A stretch of DNA of 29,147 nt, taken from IMG/VR virus record IMGVR_UViG_3300008339_000345, positions 1 through 29,147 of that record; one strand, written 5' to 3'. Below are positions 1 through 9,133 of the stretch, one piece after another; the first letter of the stretch is position 1; each line of letters starts with the position of its first letter. The notes beneath the pieces were generated by a model, which ran no database searches, was not told the DNA's origin, and saw only the letters and a list, made by a program, of their open reading frames with translations. This stretch comes from a virus. The translations under genes and the position numbers were made by a program.

Positions 1-3000
1 TTTATTATATATATAAAAATCATCACTAGCATATAAAACAGAATTTGATGTATCCTCATCAGAATTGTATAAAACATATCTTAACCAATATTCATTGTAT
101 CCTGGAGTTATATCTAAATCACTCAATATAGAGGAATTACTACCTGTGGTAAAATAAGTATTATAAGGAAGACTACCGACTATAGGAAAATTATTTCCAT
201 AAAGAATACCAAATGATGTTCCATTACCACTTACTGAACCAGATAAGGTAAATATGGTTTGGAAATTAGCACCTCCATCAAAAATAGTAACTTGAGGGTT
301 TATATTTCCTGCTGAATATACTGCCGGTAAAATATTGGCTTTTAATCCTGGAGGGAAAATATTAGATACTTCACTAACATAATTATTATCTCCTGTTAAA
401 GGAATAGCTTGTCCTTCAGTAGTAATTAAATATACACTATGAATATTACCTCCACCAGGTACTTCAGGATAAGAAGATTCAATATAGTCAAAATATACAA
501 AATAATTTGAATATCTTGAGGCATTAGGTACTTGAGATTGTGTAGATAAGGTTGTTAAACTACTATAAATAGGTTGGTTAAAACCAGGTGATGTTGTTCT
601 GCTTCCATTATATCTAGGATTTATACTACGAGCCATAGTATAATTTGAATCTGGAATTGAGAATTTAGTGGCACTACCACTTAATATAGCTTGTTGATTA
701 ACAGGTATTAAAGAATTGTTTGTATAATCAACATCCATATAAACAGTACTTAATCTATTATCAGATATATTATTATCTAAAGGAAGAAAAGTATCATTTG
801 AATTATCTTCATTTAAATCCCCATCAGTAACTGTTAATATAGAACCACTAAACTGACCATTAAAAAACTCTGATTCATTATTTTGGATAAAAGGTACAGA
901 ACCACTTGGTGAAGGAATAGTACCTGTCCAACTTTGGGTTACAATAGAGGTAATATTTAAAGCTCCACCATTTGAGCCCGAAATCTCATACATATCAATT
1001 GATCCTGTATATAAAGACTGAGTATATTCTAATTGAGGAACAGGGTATTTGTTTCTTTCTAATAAATGTTGCTTAATTACAACCCCAGAAGCTAATGAAG
1101 TTCTAACAGGAGTCCAATCTTGTAACATTTTAAATAAAGAATTATCAAAATATTTAATAAGTCTTATATAATCCCAAATGTTATAATTACTAATATATTT
1201 TAAAAAATATTGGTTTCTTAAAGCATCTAAATCAGGATAAGATTCTGCAGATGAGGATACTTGTCTTGGGTCACCAATATAATCTCCTATATTAAAAAAC
1301 CCTAAAGTTGACATTATGTCCTCATTTATTTCATTTTGAGGAGAGAAAGCAACCTCTACATAATCAACATCTCTAGTATAAGAAGAACTTATTGATGGAT
1401 TTTGTTGGATTGAAATTTGAGAAGATAAAACTTTACTGTTAGGAATATTTGAATCAATACTTGTTGTAGTAGGTAAAACTAAATTTGAAGTTTTTATCTT
1501 ATTAGAAACTATATTTTGAATACCTACTGCAGGTTGATCATAAAAATAAGTTTCAGTATTTGCCGAATAGGTTGGGTTAGAACTTGTATAAAAATTACTT
1601 GTTCCTGTAAATGAAGATGTTGATGTCCAAGATCCTGTTACTTTAGGATGAATAGATGTTGAACCAGTATATAATTCACCTCCTAAAGCAGCTCTAAAAG
1701 CCAAATATTGACTTTGTTCAATAGATGAAGGATTCATTACATAAGCATCAAAGCTACTTTCAGAAATAGGTTGAGTATAATATCTTATTTCTTGTAATGA
1801 ACCTGAAAATCCTACATGAGTGGCTGAAGAGCTAGCAAATAATATTTTTGCACTTGCACTCCATAAAGTAGGAATATTTAAGGAAGATGATGCTTGGAAT
1901 CCTATAAGATTTCCATCCTCACCATTATATATACTGTTTTTAGCATATAAATAATATCCGTTACTTCCACTATTAACTAAAACAGACCACCAATTATTAT
2001 CAAAGAAAGGTAAATAAACACTTGCAGAATCAGTTCCTGAAATGAATTTTAAAGTACCATACTGATAATAGGGATTTACTACAGCTCCTGCATATGATCC
2101 TGTTGTTAATCCTGAACCTGTATATTCTAGGAATACTCCTAAACCTTGATCTGTGGACCATAGACTTTGAGAATAATATGTTGGAGGAATAGATTCGGCT
2201 TTAAATCTAAATTCTACAGCCCCAGGAACATTATTTGGAGCACCCCAAGTAGAGTTTAAAGCAAAAGAAGAAGATAAGTAATATGAACCTGTTGATTTAT
2301 AAGCATAATTAAATTCATCTTGCCAAAAATCATAAGTGTTTGGATTTTTATCTTTGCCTCCAAATTCATTTACTCTTAAAACAGTATCAGGGATACCGTA
2401 AATAGTAATTAATGTTCTTAAACCCTCTACAGTACCTTTTTTCTTAAGTAAATAAGGTAAATTGTGGTATATGCGTTTATAAATTTCTTTATTAATGTCA
2501 TCTACAGGAGACAGGGAGGACGTTGAAGACGCGGTAACAAACGTACTAACGTATTCAAAACCTTGTGGGGTTGGTAATAAAGTAGATGCATCTGGAATGT
2601 TAAATAAACTACCTGATGGGGTAAAACCTAATAAAGCCGAATATAAATCATTAGATGAAAAATTATTTTGGTATATTTTAATACCTAAATCTCTTAATAC
2701 ATCCGCTACTAAATCTTTTGAAATACCATAATCTAATCTATTGTCAGCATTATATTTTTGTGTAACATTTTCAATATAAAGATAAATGTTATCAAACATT
2801 TGTGCTAACATTTCCACAAATAACTCATATTGAGTATTATTTGGGTCTTCTATAATGTATGAAGGAATAGCATTTACTAAAGCATTATCATTATTATCAT
2901 CATATAAAGAGGCACTTAGTGATTGGGTTGTTAAAAATGATAAACCTGCAGCTGAGGTAGTAGTAACATTTATGTAAGGAGGGGTTGAATTGGTTTTAGG

Positions 3001-4092
3001 CCATGCTTTTGAACCTGATTCATAATAAAGATAATATTCATAACCATCAAAATTAGTTATGATTTCATCTATTTTGTTTTGCCAAATAATATTACTTGAA
3101 GAAACATAGTAATTTGTTGTAGTACCAGATGATAAAGAGGCACTAGCTTGATATGTTTCTATTAATGAAAGTTTATAATAAAAATTTTCTAATCTTGTTT
3201 GTGCCGAGGACATATAAACAAAATCAGAGTAATCAGTATAATCTACATTTATTTCAATTCCTTTTTCAGCCAATAAACTATTTACTTGATATAAGTAACT
3301 TCCCGTACCTTGAGATTTATTAGTGGTTGATAAACTAGTATATGAATTATAAGGGGTTGAATTATTTATTTGATCTTTTAAACCAATATTAAAATTAGGT
3401 CCTTTTAACTGAATATTTTCGTCTATTAAATTAAACGAAATTAAAATATCAATGTTGTAAGCAAGAGGTTCTGCTATTTGTTCTACAACCCAACATTCAG
3501 TTTTTAATGCAAACTCAATAGGGAGTGGTTCATATAATTTTATTAATACTGTTGGGTCATTAGAATTTGAATTATCTAATAAAACATTATTAGCAATTAT
3601 TAATCTATTAGAACCAAAATTTAAATAAAAATCTAAATAACTACCTGTTGAATTTTGGATTTGAGAAGCAAAATCATTAGTAGTAGAGACTACTTCCTCA
3701 TTAGGAATAGATGTAGTATTTAATCTTATTTCTGTTCTATCAGCAGAAATTTCATCAATATAATATCTATTTAAAGCAGATGATCCTAATTTATTAGTAA
3801 AAAAGTTATATAAAACATTATATTGACCCTCTTCATATCCTTGAGATTTTAAATTTTCTAAAGGCTCTAAAGATAATTGATTATCTAAAATTGAGTAATT
3901 AGGATATCCAATTTCATTAGAATATAATATAGTATTATTTAAATCATATATGAAATATTCAATATGATCCGTTTGAGGATCAAATGTTGTTTCAAAAGTA
4001 TTTGAAGAAATCAGAGAAGTATCCTCAGAAGAATATTCCTGAAATTCAAAAGTATTAGGATTTAATGGTTGTATGTTAATTATTTCTTCCAT
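1..4092 (-). CDS. Giant virion structural protein with LamG-like region (3' end outside window)
   Basis: I checked the frame from the ATG at 4092 to the left edge and it stays open, giving 1364 codons with no stop seen, so the protein continues beyond the window. The start is 3 nt after the stop of the 113-aa gene. The product is rich in Ser, Thr, Asn, Tyr and Gly, as are many tail and baseplate proteins. A conserved-looking segment around residues 547-570 (KKKGTVEGLRTLITIYGIPD) precedes a stretch at about 620-785 that reads like a concanavalin/LamG jelly roll (VEFRFKAESIPPTYYSQSLW, then alternating beta strands). Its place after gp6-like and two structural genes suggests a baseplate or tail-fibre role, perhaps filling the slot of T4 gp7 or of a fibre protein. 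That is inferred from position only; I do not recognise a named family for the full length. Confidence 0.85.
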   Translation of the reverse strand, partial: MEEIINIQPLNPNTFEFQEYSSEDTSLISSNTFETTFDPQTDHIEYFIYDLNNTILYSNEIGYPNYSILDNQLSLEPLENLKSQGYEEGQYNVLYNFFTNKLGSSALNRYYIDEISADRTEIRLNTTSIPNEEVVSTTNDFASQIQNSTGSYLDFYLNFGSNRLIIANNVLLDNSNSNDPTVLIKLYEPLPIEFALKTECWVVEQIAEPLAYNIDILISFNLIDENIQLKGPNFNIGLKDQINNSTPYNSYTSLSTTNKSQGTGSYLYQVNSLLAEKGIEINVDYTDYSDFVYMSSAQTRLENFYYKLSLIETYQASASLSSGTTTNYYVSSSNIIWQNKIDEIITNFDGYEYYLYYESGSKAWPKTNSTPPYINVTTTSAAGLSFLTTQSLSASLYDDNNDNALVNAIPSYIIEDPNNTQYELFVEMLAQMFDNIYLYIENVTQKYNADNRLDYGISKDLVADVLRDLGIKIYQNNFSSNDLYSALLGFTPSGSLFNIPDASTLLPTPQGFEYVSTFVTASSTSSLSPVDDINKEIYKRIYHNLPYLLKKKGTVEGLRTLITIYGIPDTVLRVNEFGGKDKNPNTYDFWQDEFNYAYKSTGSYYLSSSFALNSTWGAPNNVPGAVEFRFKAESIPPTYYSQSLWSTDQGLGVFLEYTGSGLTTGSYAGAVVNPYYQYGTLKFISGTDSASVYLPFFDNNWWSVLVNSGSNGYYLYAKNSIYNGEDGNLIGFQASSSLNIPTLWSASAKILFASSSATHVGFSGSLQEIRYYTQPISESSFDAYVMNPSSIEQSQYLAFRAALGGELYTGSTSIHPKVTGSWTSTSSFTGTSNFYTSSNPTYSANTETYFYDQPAVGIQNIVSNKIKTSNLVLPTTTSIDSNIPNSKVLSSQISIQQNPSISSSYTRDVDYVEVAFSPQNEINEDIMSTLGFFNIGDYIGDPRQVSSSAESYPDLDALRNQYFLKYISNYNIWDYIRLIKYFDNSLFKMLQDWTPVRTSLASGVVIKQHLLERNKYPVPQLEYTQSLYTGSIDMYEISGSNGGALNITSIVTQSWTGTIPSPSGSVPFIQNNESEFFNGQFSGSILTVTDGDLNEDNSNDTFLPLDNNISDNRLSTVYMDVDYTNNSLIPVNQQAILSGSATKFSIPDSNYTMARSINPRYNGSRTTSPGFNQPIYSSLTTLSTQSQVPNASRYSNYFVYFDYIESSYPEVPGGGNIHSVYLITTEGQAIPLTGDNNYVSEVSNIFPPGLKANILPAVYSAGNINPQVTIFDGGANFQTIFTLSGSVSGNGTSFGILYGNNFPIVGSLPYNTYFTTGSNSSILSDLDITPGYNEYWLRYVLYNSDEDTSNSVLYASDDFYIYNK

Positions 4093-4095
4093 TTA

Positions 4096-4437
4096 TTATA
4101 TACTTCCTGAAATTATTTGTTGTTGTAAATCAAAGTTTTCTTGTCTTAATTGGTTAATTTCATCAATTAGGGCTTGAATTGTATCATCTTGAATATTTGT
4201 AGATCCAACATATTCTTGACTTGTTTTTATAAGGTACTCATGAGAATTTGTTTCTCCAAGTTTAGGTATTTGAAAAAATATTTCCTGGTAATTAGAGAAA
4301 AATTCAGCTACTGAAATTGAGGGGATTGATTCGGGGGTTGGTGTTGGGGGTTGAACCAATTGAGTAAAAGAAGTATCAATTACCCTTTGGTATTGATTTT
4401 TATCATATGATTCTTTATTTAAGTTTACCTTAGCCAT
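4096..4437 (-). CDS. Small structural protein with C-terminal coiled coil
   Basis: This 113-aa protein starts 8 nt inside the end of the upstream 375-aa gene, so the two are probably translationally coupled. A Pro/Thr/Ser-rich linker (VQPPTPTPESIPS) lies at residues 28-41. The C-terminus (about 84-110, IQALIDEINQLRQENFDLQQ) has a heptad pattern typical of a trimeric or dimeric coiled coil. It lies between two large structural genes, so a connector or small baseplate/fibre subunit is likely. No family recognised. Confidence 0.75.
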   Translation of the reverse strand: MAKVNLNKESYDKNQYQRVIDTSFTQLVQPPTPTPESIPSISVAEFFSNYQEIFFQIPKLGETNSHEYLIKTSQEYVGSTNIQDDTIQALIDEINQLRQENFDLQQQIISGSI

Positions 4438-5557
4438 TAACTACTTTAAAATTGTAATTGTTATCAAATACTATAGTAGAACCATTGATTGTAGTTTGAA
4501 TTAAAATAGTATAATATCTTTCTGGTTCTAAACCATTCATATACATTGTGAAATAACTACCACTAGCATCACAACTTAGTTTTGTATAAGTAGAATCAAA
4601 ATCTATTACATATTCATTTGTATCTAAATCTTTTATAGCATAGTAAGATGCGGTAGGTAAAGCATAATTTGTTGTATAAAGAGATGCTGTTTGCCATACC
4701 CTAGCAGGATATAAAGGAGCAGCATTTACTCTAAATACATTAATACTACTAGAATAAAATACTCCTGGATTTTGGTCAAGGGCAATATTTGCAGGAATAG
4801 TATTTAATACTGTTAAACTACCTGTTGAATATGTAAAATCATTCCATTTAAACTCTAATTGAGGAGGATAAATAGTATGAGTATCTCTAGAAAAATATTT
4901 TAAAGTAACCTGTTGATTAGTATCATTTATAAATTCTTGAGATTGAGTTTGTCTAACTATAAATCCATAATTAGTAAAAGATCCTGATATCCATCTATTT
5001 ACAATAGAGGTTACATTAGAATTTAAATCTAAATCAGAATAATAGTTAAAAATTTGAGTAGCTTGAGAACCAGTATACCATACCCCACCTCCAGATGAAG
5101 AGGGATTTGTAGTTAAATTATAAGATCCTGTAGTACCTGAGGTAAAACTTGAGGTAGTCCATTTTGTACTTCCAGAATAATCTTTCCAAACCCAAGAGGA
5201 ACCATCACTATTTTGAGGTAAATCTAAATAACGACCAGTACCCATTGACCAATCTTCGGCTACAGCATTGATAGCTATAGAAGAGGTATTACTTAAACCA
5301 GTGGCATTAGCTATAAAAACTCTTAAATTAGATTGCCAAGTAGATCCTGATATTTTATTATTAATAATATCTGCTATTTCAGAGGAATCAAATTTGATTA
5401 AATATCTTGATGATTGAGGAAATTGTCCTACAACCTGTAATTCACCTGTGGTAAAGTTAGTTGATGCTTCTATTATTTCATCTAAACCTGTATTCATAGA
5501 AGGATATCCTGAATATAGGGTAGAATCGGCTATTGGGAATATTTTATATACTGCCAT
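4430..5557 (-). CDS. Virion structural protein, DNRLRE-like beta domain
   Basis: This is a 375-aa protein between the gp6-like gene and the giant LamG protein. The N-terminus (KIFPIADSTLYSGYPSMNTG) followed by SRYLIKFD and a run of beta strands resembles DNRLRE/disaggregatase-like domains, which in phages occur in tail or baseplate decoration proteins. The Ser/Gly/Thr/Trp-rich middle (residues about 110-180) and a C-terminal beta-sandwich-like segment (about 285-375) fit an extracellular adhesive structural protein. The start lies 9 nt after the stop of the gp6-like gene. The family match is weak and from memory of the pattern; the structural role follows from context. Confidence 0.75.
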   Translation of the reverse strand: MAVYKIFPIADSTLYSGYPSMNTGLDEIIEASTNFTTGELQVVGQFPQSSRYLIKFDSSEIADIINNKISGSTWQSNLRVFIANATGLSNTSSIAINAVAEDWSMGTGRYLDLPQNSDGSSWVWKDYSGSTKWTTSSFTSGTTGSYNLTTNPSSSGGGVWYTGSQATQIFNYYSDLDLNSNVTSIVNRWISGSFTNYGFIVRQTQSQEFINDTNQQVTLKYFSRDTHTIYPPQLEFKWNDFTYSTGSLTVLNTIPANIALDQNPGVFYSSSINVFRVNAAPLYPARVWQTASLYTTNYALPTASYYAIKDLDTNEYVIDFDSTYTKLSCDASGSYFTMYMNGLEPERYYTILIQTTINGSTIVFDNNYNFKVVNG

Positions 5558-5565
5558 TGTTTAAA

Positions 5566-7425
5566 TTATAAAGGTACTATTCTTCCTTGAATATCGGTAT
5601 TAGGATATTTAACTTCAAAAATCATAGGGTCTAAAGATGGATAAATTACATTATTAATAGTTGCTCCTTTTACATCATATGAATAAGGAGAATATCCTAA
5701 ATTTTCACCTGTTAAATTATTCATTTCTATATTTTTAACAGTTTGAACACCTTCAATTCTATCTAATAAAATATAAATATCTCTTAAAATAATTGGTTGA
5801 TTAATTTGCCATTTGTCTACAGCAAAATAATCTTGTAAAGCCAAAATACATTTAGTTAAAATTTCATTACTATTGTAATCAGGCAAAACAATTATATCAA
5901 AATTAACACCAATATTAATGATAAATCCGTCTTTAATACTTACAGCATCTCCTACCATTTTATATTGAGATAAATAGGTATTTAAATTTTGTTTTAAAGC
6001 GGGAGAAGCATTAACTAATTGATTAGATGAATTATAAGATAACACATATAAATCTAAAACAGATTGAGCCTCACCAGCAGATATTGAACTTACTTTTGTT
6101 GGTTCAACATATGCTTTAGCAATAACTCCATATTTAGAAGGCATTGAAAGAGCTCTTACTAAATAATCATCTTGGGTTACGTTACGTAATTGAGAAGCAA
6201 AGTTTGCTGATGAATTTTGTCTTATTTCCTCTATTGTATCTCCATCTCCTCCACCATCAGCTGCATCTGGATTTGTAACTGCTAATGAGTTAAATATAGT
6301 ATTAGCTGTAGTTGAGTTAAGATTTGAATTGATAAAATTAATGGTTCCGGACAATGTTGTTAAATCATTTGATGGAACATTTGATTCAACTCCCCCACCA
6401 GTTAAATATCTTACAGTTAATGTGGTATTAGAAGGTGTTATACCGTAAGTTTTAGTTAATAAAAAGTTATTAGGAGCAAAAGCTGTATTTAATTTTGTTT
6501 TTTCAAAAGGTAATCCTAAACCTACATTATTTGCATTAGGAATTATTTCCTCATCAGTATCTAAAGGATCTCCAGAACCAAATTGGATTTGAAGAGAACC
6601 AGAATTTACAAAACGAGTTGTAAATCTTCTTTGGATTTTTTCTAATTTTAATAAATAAGGAGTATTTGAGGAATCTGTTGAATAATTAGGATCATTTGGG
6701 TTAGTATTCTTAATAGAATTATAAACCATTTCTTGTCCTAAATAATCAACCTCATACCATTCATTTCCATCACTGTCTATAACATCTAAAATACCAATAA
6801 TGTTATCAGTATTAATATTAACAGTAGTATAAGGTTCTGGTAATCCAAATGTAAAAGTAGTTGTACTTATATTAGCTGATATTGCTTTTTTATTTTTTCT
6901 TAATAAGAAATATGTTGGGTTTCCACTTCCATCAACACTAAAAATAGATACTTCTGTGGGATCTAATGAGCTAGAATATGAGAAATCTACAGACTCTTCT
7001 ATTAAGAAACCAACACTAGGAGTATTTGATGAAATTATATTTGAATTTTCAGCTATTAAAAGAGAATAATCAAAGTCAGGAACATAAGTTGAGCCTGAAA
7101 GTTTAGCTGGAACTTGTTGGTAAAAATCAATATTAGTAACAGCCACTTGAGTTACATTTGGTTTATAACCAAACATATAAGCTAACTCATATAAGTTGTT
7201 TGTTTGACGAGCATATTGTAAAAATGTTTCTTGTATCTGATTATCTGTATAAAAAGATAAAACATCACCTACATAAGCGGCCATCTCCATAAACATCATA
7301 CCTGGTGATGTTGGAGAAAAATCATTATAAGTTGTTGGGAAATAAGTACGAGCATAATTAATTAAACTAGCTCTTAATTCCGTAAAATCTTTATTGATGT
7401 ATTGTATATTTCTTTTAATTGCCAT
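5566..7425 (-). CDS. Baseplate wedge protein, gp6-like (baseplate J family)
   Basis: This 619-aa protein is close to T4 gp6 in length (about 660 aa). The N-terminus (residues 1-100) has the diagnostic pattern of gp6-like wedge proteins: NKDFTELRASLINYARTYFP, then FSPTSPGMMFMEMAAYVGDV and TNNLYELAYMFGYKP. A baseplate-J-like core follows, with DGDTIEEIRQNSSANFASQL and VTQDDYLVRALSMPSKYG at about 400-440, and a C-terminal portion with LQDYFAVDKWQINQPIILRD. In T4, gp6 forms the wedge ring that holds the baseplate together and drives its change of shape. The gene directly follows the gp25-like gene and shares its boundary base (stop/start overlap at 7425), the same 25-6 order as in T4. Confidence 0.93.
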   Translation of the reverse strand: MAIKRNIQYINKDFTELRASLINYARTYFPTTYNDFSPTSPGMMFMEMAAYVGDVLSFYTDNQIQETFLQYARQTNNLYELAYMFGYKPNVTQVAVTNIDFYQQVPAKLSGSTYVPDFDYSLLIAENSNIISSNTPSVGFLIEESVDFSYSSSLDPTEVSIFSVDGSGNPTYFLLRKNKKAISANISTTTFTFGLPEPYTTVNINTDNIIGILDVIDSDGNEWYEVDYLGQEMVYNSIKNTNPNDPNYSTDSSNTPYLLKLEKIQRRFTTRFVNSGSLQIQFGSGDPLDTDEEIIPNANNVGLGLPFEKTKLNTAFAPNNFLLTKTYGITPSNTTLTVRYLTGGGVESNVPSNDLTTLSGTINFINSNLNSTTANTIFNSLAVTNPDAADGGGDGDTIEEIRQNSSANFASQLRNVTQDDYLVRALSMPSKYGVIAKAYVEPTKVSSISAGEAQSVLDLYVLSYNSSNQLVNASPALKQNLNTYLSQYKMVGDAVSIKDGFIINIGVNFDIIVLPDYNSNEILTKCILALQDYFAVDKWQINQPIILRDIYILLDRIEGVQTVKNIEMNNLTGENLGYSPYSYDVKGATINNVIYPSLDPMIFEVKYPNTDIQGRIVPL

Positions 7426-7832
7426 TATATAAATGATATTGAAAGTTCATCGGTAATTCCTGTATTTGCTATACTATATTTAAAATCAACAATTATTTCA
7501 TTAGTATCAGGATTAGATAATATATCTAAAGAAGAAATAATAACATTAGGAAAATATAATCCCAATTGTGTTTGTATATCTTCTTTTAATCCTTCTAAAT
7601 TGTTGTTTGTTATTTGTTCAAAAATAAATGCTCTTAAGTTTCCTCCAAATATTGGATTTAAATATATTTCGTTTTGATTTGTTAGAAAAAAATTTAACAA
7701 ATTAACTTTTATAGCATCTTGAGTTAAGTAAGTAGATTTAAATACACCGGGAGCATTAAAAGGAATAGAAACACCAACACCAGTTCCTGGTTTGGTATCT
7801 ATGGGGAATATCTTTTTTGCTCCAAATGCCAT
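7425..7832 (-). CDS. Baseplate wedge protein, gp25-like (GPW/gp25 family)
   Basis: This 135-aa protein has the length and pattern of the GPW/gp25 family. It has an N-terminal strand ending in FKSTYLTQDAIKVNLLNFFL, then NQNEIYLNPIFGGNLRAFIF and a helix EGLKEDIQTQLGLYFPNVII, and a final strand pair with DFKYSIANTGITDELSISF. T4 gp25 sits at the tip of the baseplate wedge and is conserved across contractile injection machines as a sheath-initiating piece. The ATG overlaps the upstream stop by one base (TAATG) and its stop abuts the gp6-like gene, so the three are translationally coupled. Confidence 0.93.
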   Translation of the reverse strand: MAFGAKKIFPIDTKPGTGVGVSIPFNAPGVFKSTYLTQDAIKVNLLNFFLTNQNEIYLNPIFGGNLRAFIFEQITNNNLEGLKEDIQTQLGLYFPNVIISSLDILSNPDTNEIIVDFKYSIANTGITDELSISFI

Positions 7833-8179
7833 TATTTATTCATTAAAGCCATTATCTGGTCTAATCCAACTTGTCCTTCAGGTAAAGCACCATTAATAGT
7901 ATCTACTGGACCTGTTGGGTTTATAGTGCCTTGGTAAGAAGTATTTGCTACACCTCCATTTTGCATTCCCTCTAACATACCAGAAAACATATTTCTACGT
8001 TCTTCTGCGGTTAATTGTTTTGGTTGAGAAATATGAGGTTGAGCATAAGTATCTCTTATAGATTCATTTACAATTGTTTTAGGAGCTTTTACAGCCTCTA
8101 ATATAATTTCACGTAACTCTTCTTGGATTGCCTCTTTAACGGCTTCCTTGATCATTTTTTTAAATTCACTTGGTTTCAT
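7832..8179 (-). CDS. Small basic/acidic helical phage protein, unknown
   Basis: This 115-aa protein has a charged amphipathic N-terminal helix (KKMIKEAVKEAIQEELREII, residues 8-27) and a Gly/Asn/Pro-rich C-terminal half. The helix is typical of small capsid or baseplate assembly proteins but no family is recognised. It is followed without a gap by the gp25-like gene. Upstream, 8183-8194 holds a copy of the TAATATTTATAA motif seen at many gene starts in this window, and the ATG follows almost at once. Confidence 0.75.
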   Translation of the reverse strand: MKPSEFKKMIKEAVKEAIQEELREIILEAVKAPKTIVNESIRDTYAQPHISQPKQLTAEERRNMFSGMLEGMQNGGVANTSYQGTINPTGPVDTINGALPEGQVGLDQIMALMNK

Positions 8180-8197
8180 TTTTTATAAATATTAAAA

Positions 8198-9133
8198 TTA
8201 ATAAGCTTTTAGATTATCTCTATCAATTATTAGTTTAAGTTCATTGATTAATACCTGATCATCTGTAGTAAATGATAGTTCAGTTTGAATTAAACTTATT
8301 CCTTGAGAATTTTTACCAATAGCTCTTCTACGATTAACAGTAGGTGTATAAGGTAATTCCTCTATTTCAATTATAAACCCTTGATAGGTAATTTGATTTT
8401 GTGTTTGTTGGGCTTTATTTTGAGAATCAGCAATACTATTTATTTCATCTGAAATTGGGGTTAATTCTTTAGATAATTCAGGATTACAACTTTGTATGTA
8501 ACTGTCTATTTGATTTAATTGATTAACTACTTGTAAAACATAAACCCCAATAATAGAAATTACTAAAGAAGAACTATTTATAATAGATTGAATTTTAGAT
8601 AATTTAGAATTTCCAAATTGATCAAATGTAGTTTTTCTAATAAAAGTTTGTAAATCATTTAAAGTAGATGGAACAGCACCTGGAATTACAGGGACAGCTT
8701 TTGCAGCTAAAGATACAGCTATAGATGCTATTTCAATAGTTGTTATAATCCCTAAGGTTATATTTAAAAAATCAGAAACTCCAGTTATAGATGTTCCTAA
8801 TTTATTTATTCTAATTCCTATACTATTTAAAGAATTTACTATATTATTTCGTTGAATTAAAAGTTCATTTATATTATCCGAACATACTTGAGGGTTCGGA
8901 ATATAAGTTTGAATTAAATTATCTAAAGAAGGTTTAATAATTTGGGGGATTTGTGAACCTAATCCAAATATTATTAAGGGTAATTTAGAAGAACCTTTTG
9001 GTTTTTGGTTATCTGGAGTAGCATCTTGTATTAAAGAACTATCTACAGTTTTTTGACTTGTTAAAATAGTTTGTTTTTCTATTTTAGCTTGTTCTTCTTG
9101 TCTTTGTTGTTCTAATTCAAAAGGAGTAGCCAT
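8198..9133 (-). CDS. Unknown tail/baseplate-region protein with hydrophobic segments
   Basis: This 311-aa protein has a charged N-terminal helix (FELEQQRQEEQAKIEKQ), a hydrophobic stretch around 127-160 (LGIITTIEIASIAVSLAAKA) and a second around 191-205 (LVISIIGVYVLQVV). A more polar C-terminal domain contains RRRAIGKNSQGISLIQTELS. It lies between gp5-like and gp25-like genes, where other myoviruses carry hub or wedge genes. The hydrophobic segments could be buried helices or could touch the host membrane. I do not recognise its family. Its ATG overlaps the stop of the gp5-like gene at 9133. Confidence 0.75.
   Translation of the reverse strand: MATPFELEQQRQEEQAKIEKQTILTSQKTVDSSLIQDATPDNQKPKGSSKLPLIIFGLGSQIPQIIKPSLDNLIQTYIPNPQVCSDNINELLIQRNNIVNSLNSIGIRINKLGTSITGVSDFLNITLGIITTIEIASIAVSLAAKAVPVIPGAVPSTLNDLQTFIRKTTFDQFGNSKLSKIQSIINSSSLVISIIGVYVLQVVNQLNQIDSYIQSCNPELSKELTPISDEINSIADSQNKAQQTQNQITYQGFIIEIEELPYTPTVNRRRAIGKNSQGISLIQTELSFTTDDQVLINELKLIIDRDNLKAY

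Noticed and set aside
2495-2731. Plus-strand 78-aa ORF
   Set aside because: It lies wholly inside the open frame of the giant structural protein and has no start signal or family.
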